Source: Vandiemenella viatica (Eukaryota; Arthropoda; Insecta; Orthoptera; Morabidae). Taken from it: a DNA stretch of 64,000 nucleotides. Both the position numbers and the translations under genes were made by a program. Below the pieces are notes generated by a model. The model was not told the origin of the DNA. It did not search any database and saw only the letters and a program-made list of their open reading frames with translations. Positions 22,030 to 33,415 of this stretch are shown one piece after another (within the stretch, counting starts at the first letter, position 1; every line of letters starts with the position of its first letter). The stretch covers positions 103,449,992 through 103,513,991 of the forward strand of contig JARYHS010009186.1 of the NCBI GenBank assembly GCA_031002005.1, written 5' to 3'.

Positions 22030-25000
22030 ACATTTAAATTGTAGAGAAAAATGAACTAAGCGACGAAAAAAAATGTAAGAAACAAAAGTTTTTGAGATAG
22101 GAAGAATGGTGGTGATGAGTCGACTGAGGAATGCTGGATTCAGAGATAAATACGAGTATTTGGGTCACTGAAGAATTATTTGGCTAAAAACATCAGCGAA
22201 TGGCATAAAGTATTAATCAGAAGGCCATTATACTATTCAGGTGAAATGAGCCAACGATTGCTGTAACTCTTTATTCCGAGGTTTTGGTGATTTTATTGTT
22301 TTTTTAAAAAGGAGTATTAGGTGTTGCAGTTAGAAGGCCAGAATGATTCTTTTGTTTGTTGATTTTTATAATGGGTGAACCATGAGCTCATTCATGCGGA
22401 TATCCCGTAGTAAAAACATTCAACTCAAAACCCAGTTTCTGTTTTTAGGATAAAAAGTAGAAAGTTTTACTAGCGAGAGTGCAATTAAAACAATGACTGA
22501 AACAGTAATAAGTCTACAACGCAATTTAATGTAAATGTATAGTGAAATTATTTCATTTAAGGCATGATAAATCCGAAGAAAAATTTGAAGTATACTTAGT
22601 TTTAGCTTTTAACATAATACACCTCGAATTCCAATCTGACTGTTATTAACATTCATCTTGTCATCAACGCGATATCAGCATAGAACGATGATTATTTAAT
22701 AAATTTGGTATTAAAAGTACGAATTTGTATCAAACACCTCAGAAATAACCATGACCTCTTTCTCAGGTTATCTTAATTGTTTTCTTCCACAAATGTCTTT
22801 TATCTAACAACTAGTTTGCACTTGGGCAATTTCGAAGTGTGATTCAGTTTTGTATTTTGACACGGTATAATCAGATTTGAGTCCCAATGACATCTAAGCT
22901 ATTGCTGTTGACAAAGTGCTACAGCTGAGAATTAATAAAAACTATATATCTTTTGCAAAGGAAAAGAAGAATGACCGAGACCCGCTAAACTATAACAAAC
23001 ACAGCATCGGTACCTCCATTTGAGGTGAATAGTGTAATGCAATTATTAATAGCATTGAGGAGAGAAGAGAAAGAAATAAACGATTTTGAACTTCATCTTA
23101 CAAATATTGCTTCTGTCTTTGATAATACATAAACGAATAATTAGCATTTACATAGAAACACATTGAATCAGTAATAATATATTTTTATCTGATTGTCAAC
23201 ATTTCCATTAAAACACATAGATGTGATACTTTAGTAAAACATATAGTCTACGTAATTTAGTACTGAAAGTATGTTTCTAGTAGTTTAGATTAAGTTTTAG
23301 CTTATTATGCAATATCTTCAATTGTGGTATCAACACGTACTATAGAAAATCATTGACCTGGAGAAATACTTAAGCAATATCCTGTTCAGATAATTCTCCC
23401 TTATCAAATGATTTGTTTCCCCGGGCCACAACCTAACAAGGAATAGTTACATAATTCCGATGTCTGCGAAAAATCAACTCATAACTTTCTAGCACACTTA
23501 TTTTGTTGCAGGTTATTATCGTTGAATCAGCAGAAGAAATATTGCATATACATTTACATAAGATGCAGACGAATGCAATTATAATCCTTCAGGCGAAACC
23601 CTCACCTGCAGTTCCGAATTTGCGAGCTTTGCTTAGCTGAGTATTAGTAAGGAATCCAATAAAATAGCAGTAATCATAACATTCAGTTAAAATCGATGAA
23701 ACTGATATCACTAAAAAATGTTTGGCTGCTAAAAGTGTTATATAATCAAGAAAAATAACCGTTAAGAAATATCAGCTACAATTAATCATAAATTTTATGA
23801 AACAGTTATTTCTAACTATTGTGGCCAGATATTTCTATACTAATAACTAATGAATACGAACATGGTTTTTGTGTGGAGTTATTAATTAAACGTTCCAAAA
23901 ATAAATAAAACTTAAATTAATCAACAAATTATTGCGTAAGTAAAGTTAACAAACAACTTAGTCTCAAAAGCGTTTACAATGAAGCAAATAAGTACAGAAA
24001 AACCCACATAGAAATAATTTTGTCATTGGAATGTGTAGGTTTAGACAAATCTTTCCCATCCGGAAAAATGGAAGCACTGAAACTACTGTAAGATAATAAA
24101 ATGTTTCATGTATTAATCATCTATTTCCATAGGGATGGTACCAACTTGTGAGGAACTCAGATACCAATCTTACGGCCAACAACTAAGATCTTTTTACTTT
24201 TCGAATTTTTTGAATAGTAAATAACATGTAATCAATTAGTCCAAGCGACTTAAACGTTCAAAAACTATTTTTGTACCATAACGCAAATTAGATGGCTGTG
24301 AAGCGCAGATTGAGATTTAGGAACGGAATTAAGCAAGATATAAGGAAGAGACTATAAAAATCTTGCAATAAACCAAATATCATATGCAAGGTGAAGAAAA
24401 ATCAGTACAGATATTTTAAGCTAAGAAGAACACAACACGCAGCGGAGAGACATAAAACAGATAAAGAAACTTTACTTTCACTGGAAATACCTAGCAGGGC
24501 AGAACCATGGATTAAATAGCGAATTCTAAAATCGTCTAAACCATGAACGGATTTTGCAATCTTTCATTTTCAGCTGCTTGGGATTAATCAAATAAAAAAA
24601 AATACATTTTTGCAAACTGCATTTCAGATTTTCAGCTATTCAAAGAAAGAGCTCTTTCAAAACTTACACGTGACTAAATTTTATGGGAATTGATATCATG
24701 TTAAATTTGACACATAGCTTTCCTTTGTCTTAGTTAATCCATGTCATAAATGTTTCCCATCAACCATCAGAAAATTTCTAGATGTGTTTTACCGTGTGGC
24801 ATGGTATGCTCTCAAGATAATTTATTTCAATCACGACTAGAACGTGATATCAGCCTTGAACGAAGGTTATTTCATAATGTTTTAAGATAAATTTAGCAGT
24901 GACATCAGCTGTGATAACAAAACGACAGATGCGTTAAAACTGATTATATGTTTAGAGGTTTGTTGAAGTATTTTTGTTTCACTATACATATAACTATTCC

Positions 25001-25447
25001 TCTGCCTTGCACTAAAAGATGTTTTGTTTATTTATTTTTTTAAAGCAAGAAATACTAACACATAATTGTTATATCAAATCTCAACGCCTTCGTAATGCCA
25101 ATTATGCATTTTAGCCTGCTTCCCGTAATTATCTGTAAGAATCTCTGAGTAATTAAATTATTTCATTAATGATACAACAAGATTTCCTCCTGTAAGCTTA
25201 CATTTAAACTGTCAGTTGATACTCCAGATTTTTTTCCGTTGGCCTTGATTTTGGTTATTGATTAGTCACTAAAACAAGAATTTATCCTCTTGTGGGGAGT
25301 GAAAGAAAAGCTTTCGTTTTTATAATAGATGTAAAATGCAAGAAAATTATGAAAATATGAAATATAAATCGCTCGATGACATTTGCCAGTAGTAAAATCC
25401 AACACTTTGGCAACAGAGGTAAGCTGTGTGGTTTTTTTAAAGGGAGC
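22030..25447. other. AT-rich intergenic stretch without recognised elements
   Basis: About 3.4 kb of low-complexity-free but AT-rich DNA. I find no frame longer than about 78 codons, no terminal repeats, no SINE body and no SDR exon. It ends where the segmental duplication begins. Confidence 0.45.
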
Positions 25448-25674
25448 ACAAACATCTTAAACGCATTACATCGAAATAAAACCAAATACAAATGTAAATT
25501 TTGAAATCGGGGAGCCAATTACATCTTTCCATCAAGATTATATACTTTGTAAAATAGTAGCATTTTTCAATAATTTTGTAGTTAGTATTCTAGTGAGGTA
25601 CAGCCTATGTGAGCTGCAGGTCTGGACAGGCGCGGAACATGAAACCGCGACTGCAGATATCTGAATCCCTCATA

Positions 25675-26022
25675 AGCTGCGTTCCCACGATCTCTTGTAA
25701 CGGAGGCGGCACCTCATTAGCCGAAGTGAAGGACCGAGCGCGTGCCGCAGGTTAGGCCTCCCTACCTCGCCACCAAATCCTCACCACGTTGCCTAGTGTC
25801 GTTTGGCACAGAGCACTTTACAGCAACAGAAGGGGTGCGCACAGCTGCTGCAAACCGATGGCAACAGCGCACCATTACACACGCCTGTGATGTTTACGGA
25901 CACAGAGTGGGTAGCTGCGTCTCATCACCGTTAGCAGAGGCAGCCCTGTTCCCATGGCGTGTTGTTGAGTATCCGTTCCGTCCCGTCCCGCCTTCGTTAC
26001 AAGGCGTCGTGGGAACGCGTCT
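25675..26022. mobile_element. 348-bp GC-rich MITE present only in copy 1
   Basis: Terminal inverted repeats of about 35 bp: GCGTTCCCACGA near 25679 and TCGTGGGAACGC ending near 26019, both continuing into CTTGTAACG(G/A)AGGCGG. It is flanked by ATA on both sides (25672-25674 and 26023-26025). The partner copy reads CTCATATAA uninterrupted near 49288, which is the empty site. A 3-bp duplication would fit a PIF/Harbinger-type MITE; that assignment is inference. Confidence 0.8.
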
Positions 26023-26029
26023 ATATAAG

Positions 26030-27870
26030 ACCACAGAGCCATTACTTTCTACAGTGAAAAATGACGTTCGAAATGTTCTGGAACCTCCGAGAAGGACGTC
26101 TCCAACTGGCCAATTAAAATTTTGTATTCACACCGCGTGATGCAAGTTAGCCAATAGGAATCAGTCACCCCACTATGGAGACACAGTACAGAGACGCGTT
26201 CTGTAATGGCCTTCTTCGCAGTTTTTTTTCTATAAGATCACGCCGTAAACTTGCTACTCTTTGATCCAATGATTTAGGCAGTATTAGAAAAATTCACCAC
26301 CATATCCACCTTTCGTATGCTCACGGCAGAGCCTTGTACCAAGCCTTCCATTATTTTATTCAGCCATTTGGCTTTCGTGAGGAAGCAAAATTCGCTTCTG
26401 CGCATATCTATGATGTACCAATGAATTGTATCATTCCACTTGTTCTTCTGTAGACATCAGGAATAAATGCCTGTCAATCTCATCTCTGAAGTCATTTTCA
26501 AATACCTCAAGTCATTAGATAGAGTGATTTAAAGTGTTTTCCAGCCCACACTCGCAGATGCCAACTGGAAGAACCAAAATTTGACGGTGAAGAGGCTGGA
26601 CGAATTCACGTGCGAAACGGGGTAAGTCGAAGGTAATACTTCGCTCAGCCTTTACTACACGACAATACATGTCAGCAACTAATAATAAAATAGAAATATT
26701 TGAAAATACGTCTTAATTGTTGCTATACACATCTTTGCACCTTAGTATGCATAACAATCTTTATTCAGAAATACTTAACTAATCGATTTTTCGTGTATTT
26801 TTTTTTATCAATATCTCTGACTTTGTACTAACCATGTTTTATATTACGAAGCAACAAATAACTTGAAAGTTCTATGTCTGCTTTCCAAACTTATTGAGAT
26901 AAGAATTATTTGAGCGATGCATTACTTAAACATTCACATACGATGGAATCAAATGCAATTAACACAAAGCAAATTTCAACTACGATCTACTGTTATACCT
27001 GTATACAGTGGCAGCTGTTATCACAAACATAATGCCACGGAGCGCGGACCGAAGTTTGGGAGCGTATATGAAAACACACAAGTAGGAGACTAAAGTATTT
27101 TATCAAGAAGCAAAATATCATGAACCACATATGTCAGGGCTACAATCGGCATAATTAAAACATGGAATAATGGATCTCCCATCACAGAGAGAGAAAGCAG
27201 GTATATAAACATTGGGCTTACTAAAATAGTAGGCCAGACTATCCTTGGATATAGAAAAAATATTAAAATTGATTTATAGTAGCATGATGAAGAATTGAAG
27301 TAGTAGGAAGACAGAAATATTAATACCTATTGTAAATATAACAAAGGGAAACTCCGAGGGGAAAAAAACAGAAAAATAAGTGAAGAAATAGAGAATAAAG
27401 AGGCTATGGAAAGGTTAGTTGCGCCAAATATAGAACCAAAAATATTTCTTTTCGAAATGTAAACAAACGGTACTGAAGTAATCAATCTTGCTAGAATGTG
27501 AAACTTATGAACGGTCTGATGGAAAAAAATGGTTATGTTTGTATTTACGACCCAATAGATCTAGGTATAAAATCGTTATTTTATAGGGTTTCGAAGCATT
27601 AAGGTTAATGATTAAGTGTAGATGAAATACTTTCTGAATTTTTAAACTCTCAACGACTAAAATGAAGTAAGGAAATTTAAAAAACTAAGGAAAAAGGAGG
27701 AAACCATCAGATCTCAAGAAAGAATATTCTCTTATCCTCCAGCACATGCTCCCTGCCTAACAATGTTCGTTACAATGTGACTTGTAAGCAACGTAACTAT
27801 GACACATATTATCAATCCAAAACTAAAAATGCATTCACAGTAAAACATATTACTTGCAATGGGTTTATGA
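26030..27870. other. Duplicated intergenic DNA, no gene
   Basis: AT-rich DNA matched at 49300-54710 in copy 2 once the Helitron is removed. Short frames exist but are not conserved between the copies as coding sequence. The position 26685/26686 is the empty site for the copy 2 Helitron. Confidence 0.5.
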
Positions 27871-27879
27871 AAGTTATGT

Positions 27880-28925
27880 AAATATGCATGAAAAATGCTT
27901 AAAATATGCATGAAAAGTGTCAAAATATGCAACATTATATAATATAAAAATAGTAATTTTTACATTTTTTATTTCAAAATCTGTATGCAATTAGTAGGTA
28001 GTTGAATAATATATTTATAAATTCGATAGTTAACAATTATTTAACTTTTTTTTTTTACTTTTGTAAACGAAAACAATCGGGCACTGTTCCAAATATTCAA
28101 TACTAAGATTGTTTCTTCGATTTCTCCAAATATTTTTATAAGTGGATGTGGACCGTTCCACATTCACTGATGTAGCCTAACTGGTCAGTTTTTTGCTATG
28201 TTAGCAGCCATTGTTTCTGGAAAATGTTCATCCGTCCCATTACTAACACTATCAATTTGACACAAAGGTTCAAAACATGAGTTATTGTTCAATATATTTT
28301 CAACATTTACTTTAAGCTTACACAGGCATAGGCTACCTCTGGCAATGTGGATTTTACTGTATTAATAAAGTTAATAGATTAAGTCATCGCCAAACCTTGA
28401 GTTTCAAGCTTTTTAATACTCACAAGAATGAGGAAAATGGAATGCTAGCCACATCTGTGATTTTAATACTAGAATTGTTAAATGATTCCTTGTACTGACA
28501 GACTGTCACAACGTCTCCACTATTAAAGTCGGTTACTAAAAATTTATTGGCCTCGAAACGTTCAGTGTAAAACGGTACAGCTTCAACACACGTCGTCCAT
28601 CGAGTTACCACTGGTTCGGAGGTAAAGCTACGTTTGGAATTTTTTTTAATAGGCACTATTACGAGAATGTGCGTTAAGAAACGCTTTCTTTGTTGATGAA
28701 ATCAGTTTATTTTCATTTCCAAACGTTGGTCGTAGCTCTTCCGCGAGTCGTCGTAGACTAAGAGCTGTGCTGCTAGTAGGTTTATTATCTAGATGCACTA
28801 CCGAAAAATATTGTAAATATAGCGAAAATATGCATCATCACTTGGTTTTAGGTAAAATATGCAATAGCCAGTGAAAATGGGCTTAATATCCAAATGCATA
28901 TGCAAATGTATATAATTCGATCTCT
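27880..28925 (-). mobile_element. hAT-type element remnant, copy 1 (left end deleted)
   Basis: It is the counterpart of 55404-56466. The ends are rich in the phrase AATATGCATGAAAAATGC. The right terminus reads GATCTCTAATTATC, like the complement of the left terminus preserved in copy 2. Copy 1 lacks the left terminus and about 700 bp beside it. A short transposase fragment is on the minus strand. Confidence 0.6.
28420..28656 (-). pseudogene. hAT transposase fragment
   Basis: The 78-residue frame contains EPVVTRWTTCVEAVPFYTER, resembling the TRW-x(2)-W/C-x(2)-A-x(2)-YY segment of insect hAT transposases. FNSGDVVTVCQYKESFNNSS follows. No BED finger, catalytic residues or dimerisation domain is present. 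Its counterpart in copy 2 (about 55940-56170) is broken by further changes. Confidence 0.6.
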
Positions 28926-29082
28926 AATTATCATAAATGAAAGTATAGCGGAATGCCAGAGATAACAATTTAATAATTGGACTGCAGTAAGGTACAAATA
29001 AATAATTAACTAAGCACTTCTCAGGTATTTTATTAACCTTATCAACGAAGCGAATCATGTATATTGTTTCGAAACAGGTGTT

Positions 29083-29335
29083 TTTTTTGTGACGAATAAT
29101 CTTTCTCCTTTCGTACCCAATAAAAATTGATACATGAGACATCATTTTAATATTAAGTTCTGCCGCTTTGGCATCATCCTAATCAAGAAAGGAATTTTGT
29201 GAAATTCAACCCATGAATGGCAAAAATGTACAGTCAAGGTCACGAGTGTGCGATGGTTCAGTCAAGATGGCTTCGAAAAGAAGTGGTCTTATACCACTAG
29301 ATAGCAGTACCAGGTTTCACAGAAGTATTAATAAA
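29083..29335 (+). repeat. Lone, decayed monomer of the Helitron satellite (copy 1)
   Basis: The series GTGACGAATAATCTTTCTCC, CCAATAAAAATTGATACATG, TTAAGTTCTGCCGCTTTGG, CAAGAAAGGAATTTT and CAACCCATGAATGGCAAAAA follows the monomer of the 11.7-16.9 kb array block for block. After it, GTTCAGTCAAGATGGC and CAGGTTTCACAGAAG resemble the array's 3' flank at about 16480-16540. It is a fragment of the same Helitron family. The copy 2 counterpart is at 56630-56870. Confidence 0.65.
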
Positions 29336-29761
29336 TTGCGTGTTTTCTAGAATAGGGAGGTTTTTTTTTTTTTTTTTTTTTTGCAACGTACCTGTTTCAG
29401 TTGATAAATCGTTACAAATGAGCCAGTTTTGATTTATCTTACCATAACTACCAACCTCGCTATTTATGGAGAAAGCATGTGAACTAGGAATAATTTCAAT
29501 TACAGGGTCACTTACGGACAATGTTTGTTATGGATAATCACATATTAACGAATTTATCGCATTAATGACAGGTGAATGGTGTAATATTGCATGTTCGGCG
29601 TGTAACGGTTTGAACCGAGAGAACGTCATATGCGTTCATCCCTTGGTGAACAGAAGTAGCGGGACAGTGGTTAAGAGGACCAATGCCTCTGGTGGAACAG
29701 AGTGTCCCTTCCTTGTAGCTGCACTCTTGTGGCTGCTCTGCTTCAAGCCGCAGTCGAAATG

Positions 29762-30011
29762 TTTTTTTTAATTTTTTTATTGGCTTTCGGCAATTAAGCC
29801 TTTTAGCCAGCTCAATGTGTTTATGATACCTCATCCAGTGAATTAGTTTCTCCAGTACCTTATGATTCCTAAGCATAGACACCACAGGACGGACAGGACA
29901 TTCACACAGACACACAACACTTAAACATCCATGCCCGTGGCCGGATTCGAACCGGCGACCTTCGGCACGCGGAGCCAGTGCTCTAGCCCCTACGCTACCG
30001 AGGCCGGGCTG
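29762..30011 (-). repeat. tRNA-derived SINE (family 3), copy 1 only
   Basis: On the minus strand the head reads GCCTCGGTAGCGTAGGGGC and GGTCGCCGGTTCGAATCC. The T arm pairs perfectly (GCCGG/CCGGC) and a tRNA-Ala-like anticodon loop is possible, but acceptor and D arms are degenerate. The tail on the minus strand is A-rich. GAAATG flanks both sides (29756-29761 and 30012-30017). Copy 2 reads CAGTCGAAATGGTTTCG without interruption near 57285, so the insertion is dated after the duplication. Confidence 0.85.
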
Positions 30012-30072
30012 GAAATGGTTTCGTCAGGAACAATCACTTCTCGTGATGAAAGCAGCGCTCCCATATTTCACT

Positions 30073-30764
30073 TGCATTGTCGCGTGTAGACCGAGCGAGT
30101 AGCGAACTTACCCACTGTGGGTCCGTCCTAGCATCTACTTACTGTCAGCCGAGGTACTTCTGGTTTCCAGTCGGCATCTGTAAGCTCCTGGATAAGATAA
30201 AAATACATGCACAGAGACTTAATTTGCGTAAAATCAGGACGTAGGTGCTCCTTGAAATGATATGAAGAGTTGTGGCTACTTTATTTATTATTGAAAGTGG
30301 AGGTACGGTACAGTTACATGTAATTGATACATGTAATGGGTATTTTCCGATATTCGAATGATCGACTATAGGATCCAAAACTAACGCAGAATGCGTTCCG
30401 AGCTAGCAGAGAGAGAATGATAGGAAAAATGCCTAAAATGGCCTAATTGGATGGTAACAGGTCTGCCCCACGAAATTTCACATCACGGACTGGGGCGAAT
30501 CGATTCTGGAAGGTGGGGAAAGCCTTCCTCTCATTGGCTGTCTGTCACGACGAACCACATGCTCATAGTGTGTAAGCCCCGTGTACCCGTCGTGCTATAC
30601 AGTGTTCCCACACTAAGGACTGCAAGACCAGCGTCCTTGGCACCGGTGTCGTATATGAGCGGTGTAACCTTCATACTATTGTGCTGGCTTGGAAACACAC
30701 TGCCTTTTACCACTAAATCTATACTACAAATCTACACTAAATTCAGCGACCGCGACAGCATCAC
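30073..30764. mobile_element. 0.7 kb insertion, copy 1 only, unclassified
   Basis: Copy 2 passes directly from CATATTTCACTTACA to ACTGTGGTAGGCA (about 57339-57366). In copy 1 about 690 bp lies between. The insert begins TGTCGCG and ends CGCGACA, a 7-bp inverted repeat, with GCAT beside both ends. No transposase is visible. It may be a MITE of a type I do not recognise. Confidence 0.6.
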
Positions 30765-30779
30765 TGTGGTAGGCACATC

Positions 30780-32894
30780 TTAGCCAAACCTGCGATAACG
30801 GGGAAGGCAACTGCGTTCTGGATCACATATAACAGAAATACGGTTTGTTACCGCGCACATGAATCATATCCGGTGACCGGTTCGCAATAACTTATCAGAT
30901 TAATAGGAATTAAGTGCATCTGTAAAAACATATTTCCCAAGAAATAAGCAAATTACTGAGCTTATACACAATGAACAGCCACAACTAACATTGCAACACT
31001 GACTTACTTGACACAATGGCTAGCTACATAGAAGCGGCACTGGATTAAAATGTCTCATCTAGCCACTCGCCGAAAGCTTTCCTAGCAGGACACCTGTTTG
31101 AAAGCTTTGCCTCTGTCTTTTAGAAATAGACGTGTTGGCTCAAAACTAAGAGCATGAGAATTTTTATGGCAACCTTTATAAATTCTTACTTTTCACCATC
31201 TGCCCAGAAATATGGTCTATCCTTTTAAAAATCCATAAGTTAAGGAAGTCAGACCTATTTGTCTCTCCCAAAAAAAAATACTCCAAATCTCACAGTTTTT
31301 ATCAGTAAATGATTTCGGAGAAAGGGTACAAGTAAATACGATTATGAGTACAGCAATAGATTCTAAGTTGGAATGTTAACGGTATGTGAGAGTGACCCTT
31401 TGATATATTCTTTACATATCAAAATATCGACTTAATTAGACCCTCATTTATAGCAGACACTGAAATTAAGAATTATATCCTACCAAATCTAGACAACAGT
31501 TCAGTTCAGTGGTAAAACAACATTTCGGAAACTGTGTGCTGACCACATAGTAATATTATTTCCTGCCATTTTAATCTTACGATTAAACATTCTGTCAAGT
31601 CTGTTTTTTACTCGTATGAGAATTTATTAATTTTTTTGGATTCAACGAATATTTATCAAGTGTTTAAGTTTGTAATCAACTCCCAGCTCTTACTACATCT
31701 CCATTCCTTGACTCACTCATGACATGTTGCTACGGCGTTCGGGTTGAAAATATAAACAACTGCTCCCTTCTTGACGTTCCTCCTGGCAGATCCTAGAATA
31801 TCAGGCTTCTAATGAGATTTACTCGTATAAAGCATAAGTGAACTTTACTCTCCTATTTATTTTTGTGTCGAGGTGATATCTCTTATTCACTACATTACAA
31901 ACAAATTTTGTTTTTACATTGTATAACTTTAAAATTTTATAATTTTCGTCGTCATAGGCGCCAAGAGGACGACGATGGTGCAAAGTTTAATTTCTTCTAA
32001 TACACAGCGATCTGTAAAGCATATATATATATATTTTTTTTAAATAGAGGTAGAGTTATAAGTAAATTCTCAGAGGTAGTTTATGCTGACTCTTTGTTGC
32101 AACTTTGTTTGTATGACAATGGTGATTAAGAAATTATCTCAACAAGAAATTTATGTGTGCAACTCTGTGTCAGCACACATATTTTATATCCGTGGCCGGC
32201 AGAGATGTTGAAGAATAATTTACTTTTTTTTTAATCTTGTATCTATGTTTCACCATCGCGTTCAAAACAAAAAAGAGCAGGGGAGTCATATTATTAGCAT
32301 GCTAAAATAATTATATTGGTATTAATCATTCGAAACTCTACACATAAAACAGAAAGCCTTAATATGTAGTCAAAGTAACGACTTTTAGCTCATATAAAAA
32401 ACTAACTGGAGAGACAGATTAGCACTGATAAGGTAGGTTCACGCCACTGCGTTGAGATCGCTAAGTCATATCCTGGTCACTGAACAACGCAACCCTCTTC
32501 TGGACAGAGATAAAGCACTCTACCTTATGAAGTTTACGTAAGATTAAAGCTCTGACTGGTGAACAATAGTAAGGTGTCAGACCATGCTTCTAGATATTAC
32601 CAGTCCAAAGCGTTAGCGCTCATCCAACAAGCGCTGTTTGTATCACCTAAGTTATACATTATAACTTAACCTGAATTCCATTGTGTTGATGAAATGTGCT
32701 AGGATGCTCCGCAATTGATTCTATCTTATACTTTACCTTCCCTGAATTGAAATAAAGCTTATCGAAAAACTCAAGTGACGGATGCAGGGTTGAGATTTTT
32801 TCCCCTCAATCCTTATATGTCTTGATCACTTTAATCTAACAGGTAACGTAACCAGAGTAATACGACTATGCAATTATACTAGAAATAGAACGGA
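30780..32894. other. Duplicated intergenic DNA upstream of gene B, no gene
   Basis: Matches copy 2 (57366-60030) with scattered differences. An AT microsatellite lies near 32022. I see no exon and no conserved frame. Confidence 0.5.
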
Positions 32895-33110
32895 AGCTTT
32901 TTTCTTGGCTTCTGGTTTTACTCCTTGTCGAGGTCAATAGAGGCGGGTGAGAAATGGGGGTAGAATGCAACCATGGCCCCTGAAGAAACTATCACGGCAA
33001 TTTTGGGAAACAATGAAAAAACCATAACTGGATGAGCGGACGGGGATTCGTACCCACATCCTGCCGAATAAAAGGACAGAGCTTTACCGCCCACTCACTA
33101 CGATCCGTAA
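32895..33110 (-). repeat. SINE family 2 copy upstream of gene B
   Basis: On the plus strand: TTGTCGAGGTCAATAGAGGC, then GGGAAACAATGAAAAAACC, then TGGATGAGCGGACGGGGATT and CGTACCCACATCCTGCCG. This is the family body and tRNA head in reverse. It ends about 225 bp before the TATA box and is retained in both gene copies, so it predates the duplication. Confidence 0.8.
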
Positions 33111-33334
33111 TAACGGAAGCATTTTAGAGAAATTCAGATGAACGAGGCTAAGACTTAAAGATTTCTTAAAACTGTAGATCAGTTTCATAGCGATAAAAAT
33201 TTCATCAGAGTGGTACTGGTAATTTTAACCTAGAGATAATCAAACATGCAGTTAACAAGCAATGTAAGATAACAAACTGCTCTACTGCATGACTCGCTTG
33301 ATTAGACTGATAAGGCTAGTGATCGAACTGCGCT

Positions 33335-33367
33335 TATAAATCCTACTGCTGAGGCCAGCAGGTCAGT
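33335..33367 (+). promoter_or_regulatory. Core promoter of SDR gene B (TATA + TCAGT initiator)
   Basis: TATAAA lies at 33335-33340 and the arthropod initiator TCAGT at 33363-33367. If A33365 is +1, TATA starts at -30, the textbook spacing, and the 5' UTR is about 51 nt before ATG at 33416. Both motifs and the spacing are kept in copy 2 (60470-60502). Confidence 0.7.
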
Positions 33368-33415
33368 AGTGATTTCATATCGGGACAGGTATCAACTGTG
33401 TGAGCAGCTGTGGAG

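Noticed and set aside
25742..26140. 132-codon plus-strand frame
   Set aside because: It lies mostly inside the GC-rich MITE and runs out of it into host sequence. High G+C lowers stop frequency.
29931..29998. Possible tRNA-Ala gene
   Set aside because: Only the T arm pairs well; acceptor and D arms are degenerate. Target duplication, A-rich tail and an empty site in the partner copy show that it is a SINE head.
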